From Prevotella sp. P5-108 (lineage in GTDB: Bacteria > Bacteroidota > Bacteroidia > Bacteroidales > Bacteroidaceae), in NCBI RefSeq assembly GCF_002251385.1, contig NZ_NPJJ01000033.1, positions 62,001 to 126,000 of the forward strand: a stretch of DNA of 64,000 nucleotides, read 5' to 3'. The notes beneath the pieces were generated by a model. It saw only the letters and a list, made by a program, of their open reading frames with translations. It ran no database searches and was not told the DNA's origin. Below, in pieces: positions 16,334-25,054 of the stretch (position 1 is its first letter; each line of letters opens with the position of its first letter). A program made the translations under genes and the position numbers.

Positions 16334-17287
16334 TTATTTGCCACCGTTGCGATGGGCAGGCTCGATGGGCTTGAGCAGCTTGCCGGTATTGACCAGATGG
16401 CGGGCTATGCCGTCGAGCATACCGTTGATGTAGCTGCCGCTCTTGGGTGTACTGTAGAGCTTTGCCAAATCCACAAATTCGTTGATGGTAACGCTGATGG
16501 GGATATTGGGGAAAGTCATCATCTCGGCTATGGCTATCTGCATGATGACCACATCCATGTACGCCAGACGCGAGAAATCCCAGTTGTGACTGGCCTCGCT
16601 CATATAGCGCTGATAAGTATCGGCATTGAGGATGGTAGCGCGGAACAGCTTGCGTGCAAACTCGCGGTCTTCCTCGTCCTTGTATTCGGGCAGGAGTTCC
16701 TGGTTGCCCTTGTTGGCAGGGTCGAAGCGCTTGATGGTCTTCAGCACGAAGGTATCTACTATCTCTTTGTCGTCATTCCAATAGAGACTCTTCTCTTCCA
16801 GAATGGCATCGAGCTCGGCATTGTCCTGAATGAGCATCTTATAGAGCTTGCGCCACACTTCACGGTCAGCCTCATAAGAATCGTCATCGCTGTCCATATA
16901 TTCCTTATATACTTCACTCTGCTCTATCTGATTGCACTTGCCGCGGATAAACTCCTTGTCGTTTTCCCAGGTGAGCTTCTTGTCTTCCAGGAAAGCGTTG
17001 AGCATCTTGTTCTCCTCGAGCTGGATGGCGAACTTGTTAAAAGCAAATTTGTTGGATGGTTTGTCTGTGCCTTCACGCTCCGCACGAGCTGTGAGAATAT
17101 CAAATCGACGTCTTTCCTCTCTTGAAATCTCGACGATTAACAGCAACAGATAGTTGTAAAGGTCATAAGCCTTGGAGAGGCTAAACAACAACTCCTTTTC
17201 AGCATTCTCCATGTTCTTGTTGCCGTTTTGGTAGTAGGCGTAGGTTAACTGAACTACCTTAGTTCTAATCAATTCTCTGTTTATCAT
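16334..17287 (-). CDS. nusB: Transcription antitermination factor NusB (long Bacteroidetes form)
   Basis: NusB binds boxA RNA with S10 (NusE) during rRNA antitermination. The C-terminal half carries the NusB fold (FSRLAYMDVVIMQIAIAEMM and VTINEFVDLAKLYSTPKSG). The 317-residue length is about twice that of E. coli NusB because of an N-terminal helical extension, a regular feature in Bacteroidetes. It is the first gene of the leftward run and is divergent from rplY; a TATTTTTG -7-like box lies at 17325-17332 on the minus strand. Confidence 0.92.
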   Translation of the reverse strand: MINRELIRTKVVQLTYAYYQNGNKNMENAEKELLFSLSKAYDLYNYLLLLIVEISREERRRFDILTARAEREGTDKPSNKFAFNKFAIQLEENKMLNAFLEDKKLTWENDKEFIRGKCNQIEQSEVYKEYMDSDDDSYEADREVWRKLYKMLIQDNAELDAILEEKSLYWNDDKEIVDTFVLKTIKRFDPANKGNQELLPEYKDEEDREFARKLFRATILNADTYQRYMSEASHNWDFSRLAYMDVVIMQIAIAEMMTFPNIPISVTINEFVDLAKLYSTPKSGSYINGMLDGIARHLVNTGKLLKPIEPAHRNGGK

Positions 17288-17391
17288 TCTCTAATAATAA
17301 TTGGTGTTTCTTTTATTTTCGCTACAAAAATAGTCAAAAAACAAATTCTATGCAATAAAAACGCTGAAAATAAATGTTTTTTTAGAAATTC

Positions 17392-17423
17392 TTTGCATAA
17401 TCCGAGGAAAAAGGCTACCTTTG
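17392..17423 (+). promoter_or_regulatory. Bacteroidetes-type promoter for rplY
   Basis: TTTG (17392-17395) and TACCTTTG (17416-17423) are 20 bases apart. The rplY ATG is at 17483, so the leader is about 50 bases, consistent with a strong ribosomal-protein promoter. Confidence 0.75.
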
Positions 17424-17482
17424 CAGCGCTTTTCGCATCTCAGTGTGATGGCGAATTAATTAATAATTTAGAGTAACACATT

Positions 17483-18079
17483 ATGAAAGAGATTAATGTA
17501 ACAGGTCAGAAGCGTACAGACCTTGGTAAAAAAGCTTCTAAACATCTTCGTAAGCAGGGCATGGTTCCTTGTAATCTTTATGGTGAGGCAAAAGAGGACA
17601 ACAAGCCTGTAGCTTTAGCATTTGCTGTAGCTATGAGCGACCTCCGCAAGATTGTTTACACTCCCCATGTTTATGTAATCAACCTCATCATCGACGGCGA
17701 GTCTCACACCGCAATCCTGAAGGAACTTCAGTTTGACCCCGTGACAGACGCCGTTATGCACATCGACTTCCTGGAGGTTAACGACCAGAAGCCTATCACT
17801 ATCGGTATTCCTGTTCGCCTCGTAGGTCTGGCTCAGGGTGTTCGCGATGGTGGTCGTATGAACCTCTCTATGCGCAAGCTCAACGTTACCGCTCCTTATC
17901 AGCAGATTCCCGAGCACCTCGACGTTGACGTTACCGCTCTCAAGATTGGTAAGAGCATCAAGGTTGGTGAGCTGAGTTTCGAGGGCCTTGAGATTGCCAA
18001 TGCTAAGGAAGTTATCGTTTGCTCTATTAAGATGACCCGTCAGGCTGCTGCCGCCGCTGCTGCCGCCGCTCAGGCTTAA
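17483..18079 (+). CDS. rplY: 50S ribosomal protein L25/CTC
   Basis: This is the two-domain CTC-type L25 (198 residues), which binds 5S rRNA on the large subunit. The N-terminal domain has the family opening MKEINVTGQKRTDLGKKASK and the C-terminal domain the bL25 TL5-type beta fold. The tail is alanine-rich (QAAAAAAAAAQA). Codon use is visibly more AT-rich and simpler than in neighbours, as expected for a highly expressed gene. pth follows 10 bases later, a conserved pair. Confidence 0.96.
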   Translation: MKEINVTGQKRTDLGKKASKHLRKQGMVPCNLYGEAKEDNKPVALAFAVAMSDLRKIVYTPHVYVINLIIDGESHTAILKELQFDPVTDAVMHIDFLEVNDQKPITIGIPVRLVGLAQGVRDGGRMNLSMRKLNVTAPYQQIPEHLDVDVTALKIGKSIKVGELSFEGLEIANAKEVIVCSIKMTRQAAAAAAAAAQA

Positions 18080-18089
18080 TTGATAGCGA

Positions 18090-18662
18090 ATGGACAAATT
18101 TTTGATTTGTGGTCTGGGTAACCCCGGTGCTGAGTATCAGGATACCCGACACAATACAGGTTTTATGGTATTGGACGCTTTTGCTAAGGCGTCCAATATT
18201 GTTTTTGAGGATAAGCGTTATGGTTTCGTGGCAGAGACATCGATTAAGGGACGCAAGGTTTTTCTGCTCAAGCCCACCACCTTCATGAACCTCAGCGGCA
18301 ACGCAGTGCGCTACTGGCTGAACAAGGAGAACATCGACCAGAAGCGGTTGCTCGTCATCTCCGACGACGTCGCCCTGCCCGTAGGCGCCTTCCGTCTGAA
18401 GGCCAACGGCAGCAACGGCGGCCACAACGGACTGGGGCATATCCAGCAGCTCATTGGCCAGGACTATCCCCGCTTGCGCATGGGAATCGGCGGAGACTAT
18501 CCCCGTGGCGCCCAGGTCGATTGGGTACTGGGCCGATTCTCCGATGACGACCTGCTCAAGCTCAAGCCCAGCATCGACATTGCCGTCGACATCATCAAGA
18601 GCTTTGTGCTGGCTGGTATCGACATCACCATGAACCAATACAACAAACTGGGAAAGAAATGA
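18090..18662 (+). CDS. pth: Peptidyl-tRNA hydrolase
   Basis: Pth releases tRNA from stalled peptidyl-tRNA. The 190-residue protein shows LGNPGAEYQDTRHNTGF with the catalytic histidine, KPTTFMNLSGNAV, and NGSNGGHNGL. It follows rplY by 10 bases and overlaps the S4 gene by 4 bases (18659-18662), so it is translationally coupled to both sides. Confidence 0.96.
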   Translation: MDKFLICGLGNPGAEYQDTRHNTGFMVLDAFAKASNIVFEDKRYGFVAETSIKGRKVFLLKPTTFMNLSGNAVRYWLNKENIDQKRLLVISDDVALPVGAFRLKANGSNGGHNGLGHIQQLIGQDYPRLRMGIGGDYPRGAQVDWVLGRFSDDDLLKLKPSIDIAVDIIKSFVLAGIDITMNQYNKLGKK

Positions 18663-19096
18663 AAACCGAGGCACGTATAGACAAGTGGCTGTGGGCTGCG
18701 CGCATATACAAGACACGCAGCATAGCCGTCGACGCTATCAAGAACGGACGCGTCACCATCGATGGCATCAATGTCAAGCCGGCACGCATGGTCAAGGCTG
18801 GCGATGTGGTGTCGGTGCGCAAACCGCCCATCACCTATTCGTTCAAGATACTCCAGCCCATCGAGCAGCGCGTGGGGGCCAAGCTCATTCCCGAGATTTA
18901 CGAGAATGTCACCGACCCCAAGCAGTACGAGCTGCTGGAGATGAGCCGCATCAGCGGATTTGTCGACAGAGCGCGCGGAACCGGACGCCCCACCAAGAAA
19001 GACCGACGTGCCATGGACGCCTTTGTCGACCCGGCATTGTTGGACTTCGACGATATTGATGACGACTTTGATTGGGGCAACGACGATGAAGCATAA
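18659..19096 (+). CDS. S4-domain RNA-binding protein (Hsp15/HslR-like)
   Basis: The 145-residue protein opens with an S4 RNA-binding domain (RIDKWLWAARIYKTRSIAVD then GRVTIDG), matching heat-shock protein Hsp15, which recycles free 50S subunits carrying nascent chains. The tail is acidic (DFDDIDDDFDWGNDDEA), a common feature in Bacteroidetes copies. It overlaps pth by 4 bases upstream and purN by 11 bases downstream. Confidence 0.88.
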   Translation: MKTEARIDKWLWAARIYKTRSIAVDAIKNGRVTIDGINVKPARMVKAGDVVSVRKPPITYSFKILQPIEQRVGAKLIPEIYENVTDPKQYELLEMSRISGFVDRARGTGRPTKKDRRAMDAFVDPALLDFDDIDDDFDWGNDDEA

Positions 19097-19670
19097 TCTT
19101 GCCATCTTTGTATCTGGCAGTGGTACCAACTGCGAGAACATCATCCGACATTTCGCCCACCATCCCGAGGTCAACGTGGCGCTGGTGGTGAGCAGCAGTG
19201 CCAAGGCCGGAGCTTTGGCGCGTGTAGAGCCTTATGGCATCCCTACCCTCGTGGTCAATAGAGAAGAACTGGCAAGTCCGCAGTTTGTCCGTATGTTGCA
19301 GACCGACTATCACGTCACCTTCATTGTCCTCGCCGGATTTCTCTCGCTCATTCCCGAGACGCTCACTACCGCTTACGCCCACCGCATGATTAACATCCAT
19401 CCTGCCCTTCTGCCCCGTTATGGTGGCAAAGGCATGTATGGACGCCATGTCCACGAGGCTGTGAAGGCTGCCGGAGACACCGAGACCGGCATGACCATCC
19501 ACTGGGTGAGTGACGAGATAGACGGCGGAGCCATCATCAGCCAGTTTTCCACCCCGCTCCTGCCCACCGACACCGTCGACGACATCGCCCGCAAGGAACA
19601 CGAGCTCGAGATGCAGCACTTCCCAGCCGAGATAGAGCGCATCCTGGGCACCCTCGACACCTTATTATAA
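19086..19670 (+). CDS. purN: Phosphoribosylglycinamide formyltransferase 1
   Basis: PurN transfers a formyl group from 10-formyl-THF to GAR in purine synthesis. The 194-residue protein has the phosphate-binding SGSGTNCENI loop and the catalytic set: Asn and His in MINIHPALLPRYGGKGM and Asp in WVSDEIDGGAI. The ATG at 19086 is chosen because the homology starts with MKHNLAIF; longer in-frame starts would lie inside the S4 gene. It overlaps that gene by 11 bases in a different frame. Confidence 0.94.
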   Translation: MKHNLAIFVSGSGTNCENIIRHFAHHPEVNVALVVSSSAKAGALARVEPYGIPTLVVNREELASPQFVRMLQTDYHVTFIVLAGFLSLIPETLTTAYAHRMINIHPALLPRYGGKGMYGRHVHEAVKAAGDTETGMTIHWVSDEIDGGAIISQFSTPLLPTDTVDDIARKEHELEMQHFPAEIERILGTLDTLL

Positions 19671-19682
19671 TATATATAGGTG

Positions 19683-20264
19683 ATGGCCGACACTCTCGAA
19701 CTGCTGCTACTCGCCGTAGCCCTCGCCATGGACTGCTTCACGGTCTCCACCGTGTGTGGCGTCATCCTGCGCCGCCGCCAGTGGCGCACCATACTCCTTA
19801 CCGCTTTCTTCTTCGGCGCTTTCCAGGCGTTTATGCCTTACATCGGATGGCTCGGCACCTCGCTCTTTGCCCGCCAGTTAGAGGCTTACGACCACTGGAT
19901 AGCCTTCTCACTGTTGCTGTTTCTCGGCGGCAAGATGATACACGAGTCCTTTCTGCCCGAAGAGCGCCAGAGCTTCTGCCCCACATCGCTGCGCACCCAG
20001 CTGGTACTGGCGGTAGCCACCAGCATCGACGCCCTTGCCATAGGCATCTCGTTTGCCTGTACCGGCTATCGCTCGTCGGTCGATCTGGCAGAACCTCTGA
20101 CCATCATCGGACTCGTCTCCGCGCTTTTCTCGGTCATCGGCTATCTGCTCGGCATCCGTTTCGGTTCGACCGTCACGCGGCGCATCAAGCCCGAGCTCTT
20201 GGGCGGCCTCATCCTGATAGCCATAGGCGTCAAGGTGCTCATCAGCCATCTCTACGGGCTGTAG
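19683..20264 (+). CDS. mntP: Manganese efflux pump MntP
   Basis: MntP exports Mn2+ across the inner membrane. The 193-residue protein has six hydrophobic segments in two repeats, with the conserved acidic sites AMDCFTVS and SIDALAIG, which is the DUF204 signature. A GTG at 19680 immediately precedes the ATG at 19683, and either could start it. It is the last gene of the rplY run and is followed by a strong terminator. Mn-responsive control (for example a yybP-ykoY riboswitch) is not visible, as there are only 12 bases before the gene. Confidence 0.92.
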   Translation: MADTLELLLLAVALAMDCFTVSTVCGVILRRRQWRTILLTAFFFGAFQAFMPYIGWLGTSLFARQLEAYDHWIAFSLLLFLGGKMIHESFLPEERQSFCPTSLRTQLVLAVATSIDALAIGISFACTGYRSSVDLAEPLTIIGLVSALFSVIGYLLGIRFGSTVTRRIKPELLGGLILIAIGVKVLISHLYGL

Positions 20265-20287
20265 GCGGTCATCCCTCATCCACCAAC

Positions 20288-20333
20288 CAAAATGGGCTGC
20301 AACTCTACAAGACGTGAGTTGCAGCCCATTTTG
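20288..20333. terminator. Bidirectional terminator between mntP and the outer-membrane barrel gene
   Basis: CAAAATGGGCTGCAACTC and GAGTTGCAGCCCATTTTG form a perfect 18-bp stem with a 10-base loop, between two converging genes. A/T flanks on both sides allow it to serve both strands. Confidence 0.85.
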
Positions 20334-20349
20334 TATGTCGGCCATCAGG

Positions 20350-23331
20350 TCAGATGCCCATGCCTGGCCCGCGGGGAGGCATACCGCCGGGAGGCGGACC
20401 ACCATAGCCGCGACCACCCTGCGGACGACCCGGGGGCATATCGCCAGGAGCCATGTCTCCTCGTCTGCGCATACCCTGACGGGCGTTCTTGCCGCCAAAC
20501 ATATTGAAGCGATAGACCACATGGAGCATGGCATAGCTGTTGATGCTGTTATACCATGTATCGCTACGCTGGAAGGCGTCGATGGTACGGCTGAAGTTGC
20601 TCTGCTGGTGCAGCAGGTCGTAGAACTGGAGCAGCACGGTGAGGGGCTTGCCCTTGAGGAAGCCCTGCGATACCTGAGCGTTCCATATCAGCTCGTTGGT
20701 GTTCATCGAGTTGTCGTTATATCCACGGCGGCTGCTTTCGGAGATATTGGTAGAGAGTGCCGTACCCCAGGGGGTATTGAGGCAGAACGTGGCTCCATAG
20801 CTGAACTGCCATGTGTCGAGATTGCTCTGACTCTGCAACTGGTTGCGGCCGTGCATATAGTTGACCGACCCGTTGAGTTCTATCGAAGCCCATCCTTTAC
20901 GATAACCCACATTGAGCTGTTCACGCAGATTCAGCGTGCGGGTGCGGTTTTTCTGCACACCGCTTGTACGGTCCAGGGTGAGGTAGCTCACGTTGTTGGT
21001 AAATCTGGCATCGGTATTGGTATTGGTATACCACGTACCGGTCGAGTCGATAGAGGTGTTGTAGAGCAGTCCTCCGCCGATGCTCCAGTTGCCGTTGATG
21101 TTCTCCGGACGGCTGGTGCGCCCGCCAGTCACCTCGTCATAGGTCACCATATTGCTTATCGAGTTGCGCACAGTCTGAAACGACAGATTGGCATTGACAA
21201 ACTGCGAACGCTTGGTGATGAAGTTGTTGTAGAAGAGATTGAAGTCATTGGTAAACGAGGGCTTCAGTCCGGGGTTACCCTTAGAGATGTCGAGCGGGTT
21301 GCTGTCGTCGGTGATGTCGAGCAGCTGACTCATGCTGGGCTGGCTCGTAGTGCCGCGATAGCGTATGCGCAACTGGTGCTGGCGGTTGAAGCGGTAGCGC
21401 AAATCAAATGTAGGAGACAGATTGGTCACCGTGCGCACCGTGTCGACATGCACTCCCTGATAGTCCTGGATATACTTCGAACGCTGGGGCTGCACCATAA
21501 ATCCGGCGTTGAGCTGATACTTGCTCTTGATGAGCCTGAAGGTCAGGTTCATCTCGTGGATATAGTTGTTGTATTCCGAGTAGCGGCTCAGCGTCTGGTC
21601 GAGATAGTCGGGCAGCGTGCCGGGCAGCAGGTTGAGATAGTCGCCCCAACCGCGGTACTCGGGGTTGACGCCGTCAAAGACGCTGCTGCTCAGTCTGCTG
21701 AAGTCGTAGGTAGAGCGGTCGCTCTTGCTGTGGTTGTATCTGAAGTTGTAGCGCAGCTGCAGGAAGGCGCCCTTGAAGAGGGGTTCGGTGAAGGTCGCCG
21801 ACAGCCGGTAGTTGTAGTTGTCGGTGGGCATCAGATTGTAGCGGTGGGTCTGATAGGTCGAGTCCAGACCCTCTGCGGTCTGCTTGAGCCACAGTCGGGT
21901 GGCATTGAGCGACATGCTCTCGCTGTCGCTTTCGCCGTAGCCTCCGCCCGCACCGAATGTGATGCTGCGTCCACGCGTGTTGAGCTTGCGGTTCACCTGC
22001 AGCATACCGCTCAGGTTCTTGCTGTTGCTGTAGTTTATCGAGTTGCTCTTCTGCGAGTTGACCACGATGCCCTCACGGCTTATCTCTTCCAGTTCGCTGT
22101 CGTCAAGCGGACTCTCTGAGTAGAGATAGGGGTCGGCATTAAACGATGCCGAGGTCGAGGTGGTCAGTCCGTCGCTCTTCGACCACGACAATGTGGGCCT
22201 GAACATGATGTTGGTCATCGTGTCGGGCTGCCACTCCAGTCTTCCCTGTACATTCCAGCTATCGCTGCGCGAGTAGTTCTGCCGTATACTGTTGGAGAAG
22301 GCACCAGTGGTATTGACGAAGTTCTCTGCCGAACTGCGTGTGAAGGCATCGCCGTCATTGTGGCGCCAGAATGCACTCAGGTCTATCTTTATCTTCTTGA
22401 CTTTCTCGTAGTTATAGTTGAACCCCAGCATCTTGGCGGCGTTCAGACCCTGACGGCCGGCCCCGAAGCGGCCTCTGCCACCACCGGGGAAACCCATATC
22501 GTTCACGTTGTTGGCACTGCCAAACATCATGAACCTGTTTTTGTCGTCAAAGTATGCGCCCATGCCTCTCTCGGCATAGCGGCTGTGGTTGCCCAAACCC
22601 AGGTCTACATTGGCAAAGGTGCCGCGGTTCATGCCCTTCTTCAGTCCGAAGTCGAGCACGGTGGTCTCTTCGCCGTCGTCGACGCCGGTGATGCGCGCCA
22701 GGTCGCTCTTTTCGTCATAGGCCTTGATTTTCTCCACGATAGAGGTGGGCAGATTCTTCATGGCTATCTTGGTGTCGCCAGTCATAAACTCCTTGCCGTC
22801 TACCAGTATCTTCTTCACCTCCTTGCCGTTGTGGGTTATCTTGCCGTTTTCGTCGACCTCCACGCCCGGCAGCTGCTTCACCAGTTCCTCGATGGTCGAG
22901 CCTTCGGGTGTGCGATAGGCGGCGCTATTATATATAAAGGTGTCTTCCTTGACCGTCACCTTGAGTGCCTGCCCTACCACCTGGGTCTCCTTGAGCACCA
23001 CGGCGTCGGTCTTCATCTCCATCTTGCCGAGGGCCAGGTTCTTGCCGTCGCTTATCACGATGCGCTTCACGATGGTCTGATAGCCTATACTTGATATACG
23101 CAGACGGTATTTGCCGTCTTTCTTGATGCGCAGTTTGAATACGCCCTGTTCGTTGCTCAGCGTACCTCCGGCATAGGTGCTGTCGGCATTGAGCAGCTGC
23201 ACCGAGGCTTGCTCGATGGGCTCCTTGCTCTCGGGGTCAAAGAGTTGGCCCGTGACGAGCCGCTCTTGGGCCATCGTCATCGCCGACGATAGCAGCAGTA
23301 GCAGCAGTAGTAGCAGTGTCTTGTTCTTCAT
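20350..23331 (-). CDS. Outer-membrane beta-barrel protein with carboxypeptidase-like plug (OMP_b-brl_3 family)
   Basis: A 993-residue outer-membrane protein: a very hydrophobic signal peptide with nine consecutive leucines, ending SSAMTMAQ; a carboxypeptidase-regulatory-like domain (VTGQLFDPESKEPIEQASVQ onward); a plug region including TPEGSTIEELVKQLPGVEVD; and a large C-terminal barrel of the OMP_b-brl_3 type. It resembles TonB-dependent receptors but lacks a SusD partner, and its ligand is unknown. The extreme C-terminus is a Gly/Pro/Met/Arg-rich tail (GDMAPGDMPPGRPQGGRG), which may extend into the periplasm. Confidence 0.87.
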   Translation of the reverse strand: MKNKTLLLLLLLLLSSAMTMAQERLVTGQLFDPESKEPIEQASVQLLNADSTYAGGTLSNEQGVFKLRIKKDGKYRLRISSIGYQTIVKRIVISDGKNLALGKMEMKTDAVVLKETQVVGQALKVTVKEDTFIYNSAAYRTPEGSTIEELVKQLPGVEVDENGKITHNGKEVKKILVDGKEFMTGDTKIAMKNLPTSIVEKIKAYDEKSDLARITGVDDGEETTVLDFGLKKGMNRGTFANVDLGLGNHSRYAERGMGAYFDDKNRFMMFGSANNVNDMGFPGGGRGRFGAGRQGLNAAKMLGFNYNYEKVKKIKIDLSAFWRHNDGDAFTRSSAENFVNTTGAFSNSIRQNYSRSDSWNVQGRLEWQPDTMTNIMFRPTLSWSKSDGLTTSTSASFNADPYLYSESPLDDSELEEISREGIVVNSQKSNSINYSNSKNLSGMLQVNRKLNTRGRSITFGAGGGYGESDSESMSLNATRLWLKQTAEGLDSTYQTHRYNLMPTDNYNYRLSATFTEPLFKGAFLQLRYNFRYNHSKSDRSTYDFSRLSSSVFDGVNPEYRGWGDYLNLLPGTLPDYLDQTLSRYSEYNNYIHEMNLTFRLIKSKYQLNAGFMVQPQRSKYIQDYQGVHVDTVRTVTNLSPTFDLRYRFNRQHQLRIRYRGTTSQPSMSQLLDITDDSNPLDISKGNPGLKPSFTNDFNLFYNNFITKRSQFVNANLSFQTVRNSISNMVTYDEVTGGRTSRPENINGNWSIGGGLLYNTSIDSTGTWYTNTNTDARFTNNVSYLTLDRTSGVQKNRTRTLNLREQLNVGYRKGWASIELNGSVNYMHGRNQLQSQSNLDTWQFSYGATFCLNTPWGTALSTNISESSRRGYNDNSMNTNELIWNAQVSQGFLKGKPLTVLLQFYDLLHQQSNFSRTIDAFQRSDTWYNSINSYAMLHVVYRFNMFGGKNARQGMRRRGDMAPGDMPPGRPQGGRGYGGPPPGGMPPRGPGMGI

Positions 23332-23547
23332 TGTTGTTTCGTATGTGTTGCTTTGTTAGTTTTTTGACGCCTCCACGGTCCAAAGGTTTAATCGTGAGCC
23401 TCATCATTTTTATGCACACTGTCAGCGGGATGTGCGCAAACGGCGACACTTTTATCTTAAAAACTCTTAATTGTTATCACTGTGTTAGATACTTTCTCCG
23501 TAGTTTTGCCTACTTTTGTCCTTGCTATACAAAAAGAGCATTATGTT

Positions 23548-24621
23548 ATGAAACCAACCGATACACTATCCAATAAGCATCAGCAGGTAATCCTTACCAC
23601 CGACCTTGAGCGCGACCTCACCATGGCGATAGCCGAGTGTGAGCACGACCGCATCTTTGTCATCGCCGACCGCAACACCCATGCCCACTGCATGGGCAGG
23701 CTCAGCACCTTCCGCTGTCTGCGCGATGTCATCACCATCACCATCGAGCCCAGCGACGCCCACAAAGACCTCACTACCCTCACCGCCGTATGGCAACAGC
23801 TTCAGGAGCATGGTGCCACGCGCCACTCGCTGATCATCTGCCTGGGCGGAGGCGTGGTGACCGACCTCGGCGGCATGGCGGCAGCCACCTTCAAGCGGGG
23901 CATCAACTTCATCAATATCCCCACCTCGCTGCTGGGCATGGTCGACGCCTCGGTGGGCGGAAAGACCGGCGTCAACTTCGGCGGACTGAAAAACGAGATT
24001 GGCGTCTTTGCCGAGGCACACTTCGTGCTGCTGTGCGCCGACTTCCTTGCCACGCTCGACGACGAGAACCTACGCTCGGGCTATGCCGAGATGCTCAAGC
24101 ACGGCCTCATCTCTACCACCGCCCAATGGGCCAGTCTGCTGCAGTTCGACCTCGCCACGCCCGACTATAGCCTTCTGGGCAGGCTCGTTGCCGACTCGGT
24201 CAAGGTCAAGGAAGACATCGTGGCCCAAGACCCGCTGGAGCAGGGGCTGCGCAAGGCGCTCAACCTGGGCCATACCGTGGGCCACGCCATAGAGAGCCTG
24301 CTGCTGCAGCGCACCCCCATCCTGCATGGCTATGCCGTGGCCTACGGCATCGTGGCCGAGCTCTATCTCAGCGCAACCAGGCTGGGCTTCCCCGCCGACA
24401 AGTTGCGCCAGACGCTCCATTACATCCGCCAGTATTATGGTACCCCCGCCATCACCTGCGATGACTATCCGCAGCTGCTCGCCCTGATGCACCACGACAA
24501 GAAGAACACGGGCACCGACATCAATGTCACCCTGCTCAGCGATGTGGGCGAGATACACATCAACCAGATAGTCGGCGAAGAGGAGATAAGCGAGGCGCTC
24601 GACTTTCTGAGAGAGGGCTGA
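23548..24621 (+). CDS. aroB: 3-dehydroquinate synthase
   Basis: AroB converts DAHP to 3-dehydroquinate, the second step of the shikimate pathway, using NAD and a divalent metal. The 357-residue protein shows GGGVVTDLGGMAAATFKRG, then PTSLLGMVDASVGGKTGVN, the metal ligand in RSGYAEMLKHGLI, and NLGHTVGHAIE. The ATG at 23548 (MKPTDTLS) is preferred over an in-frame ATG 22 codons upstream, which has no homologous sequence. It is divergent from the outer-membrane barrel gene and ends with a terminator. Confidence 0.94.
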   Translation: MKPTDTLSNKHQQVILTTDLERDLTMAIAECEHDRIFVIADRNTHAHCMGRLSTFRCLRDVITITIEPSDAHKDLTTLTAVWQQLQEHGATRHSLIICLGGGVVTDLGGMAAATFKRGINFINIPTSLLGMVDASVGGKTGVNFGGLKNEIGVFAEAHFVLLCADFLATLDDENLRSGYAEMLKHGLISTTAQWASLLQFDLATPDYSLLGRLVADSVKVKEDIVAQDPLEQGLRKALNLGHTVGHAIESLLLQRTPILHGYAVAYGIVAELYLSATRLGFPADKLRQTLHYIRQYYGTPAITCDDYPQLLALMHHDKKNTGTDINVTLLSDVGEIHINQIVGEEEISEALDFLREG

Positions 24622-24695
24622 GCCGTCATTGCCGCCGGCATCTCCATGACAAGTCCTCATACCTTATACTTTCATCCCAGGATGAAACGACACTG

Positions 24696-24728
24696 CAGCC
24701 GCACCCACAGGTGCGGCTGTTGTTTTTC
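24696..24728 (+). terminator. Rho-independent terminator after aroB
   Basis: CAGCCGCAC and GTGCGGCTG form a 9-bp GC-rich stem with a 6-base loop, followed by TTGTTTTT, 74 bases after the aroB stop. Confidence 0.82.
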
Positions 24729-24826
24729 CGGCAGTTACGTTGCCGGCCGTCACAGCCCATACTGCTTGGAAGCCAGCATATTTCCGCACATCCCTCACCT
24801 GCTCCACGCCGTTACTGATGGTCACT

Positions 24827-24919
24827 GGCGGCTCGTAACATTTGATACGTGAGTCCGTATCATACGTCACGTGACCGCGCGTCATACGTTACGAGACCAC
24901 GTGACTTATGATACGAGCC
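24827..24919. repeat. 22-bp tandem array, 4 units, with terminal inverted repeats (locus A)
   Basis: Units at 24830-24851, 24852-24873, 24874-24895 and 24896-24917 are each 22 bases. Each is itself an imperfect palindrome of the form C-N-CGTA...TACG-N-G; the first is ggCTCGTAACATTTGATACG then TG. The left edge GGCGGCTCGTA (24827-24837) is matched by TACGAGCC at the right edge (24912-24919), so the whole element can fold on itself. Same design as 6463-6550 and 52788-52883. Confidence 0.85.
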
Positions 24920-25000
24920 AGCCCACGCACCTTGCAGACCTCCATCTGCCCTCTCCCGCCTCGCTCTCTGCCGTCACGAGAGAGGGAGGGGGGCCAAATA

Positions 25001-25035
25001 TGCAACCCGGTTGCAAGAAAATGTGCGTATCTTTG
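25001..25035 (+). promoter_or_regulatory. Promoter box and operator-like dyad of the metal-efflux operon
   Basis: TATCTTTG (25028-25035) is a -7 box 20 bases before the adaptor ATG. Directly upstream, TGCAAC-CCG-GTTGCA (25001-25015) is a perfect 6-bp dyad with a 3-base spacer, located where a -33 element and a MerR-like or ArsR-like metal sensor would bind. No metal-sensing regulator gene lies in the window near this operon. Confidence 0.5.
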
Positions 25036-25054
25036 CACTATAATCATTACATAT

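Larger units (their letters stand above)
24622..25054. other. Gene-free region between aroB and the metal-efflux operon
   Basis: No credible gene. In order it holds the aroB terminator (24696-24728), a 22-bp x 4 repeat element (24827-24919), a purine-rich stretch (GAGAGAGGGAGGGGGG-like, 24978-24993), and a dyad plus promoter box for the efflux operon (25001-25035). Confidence 0.7.

Noticed and set aside
19671-19682. yybP-ykoY manganese riboswitch before mntP
   Set aside because: Only 12 bases separate purN and mntP, too few for the aptamer.
20314-22119. A ~600-codon plus-strand frame antisense to the outer-membrane barrel gene
   Set aside because: Antisense shadow of a clear barrel protein; low-complexity Val/Ala/His composition and no signal or motif.
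24830-24917. CRISPR array
   Set aside because: Units are contiguous with no spacers, only four units occur, and no cas genes lie in the window.
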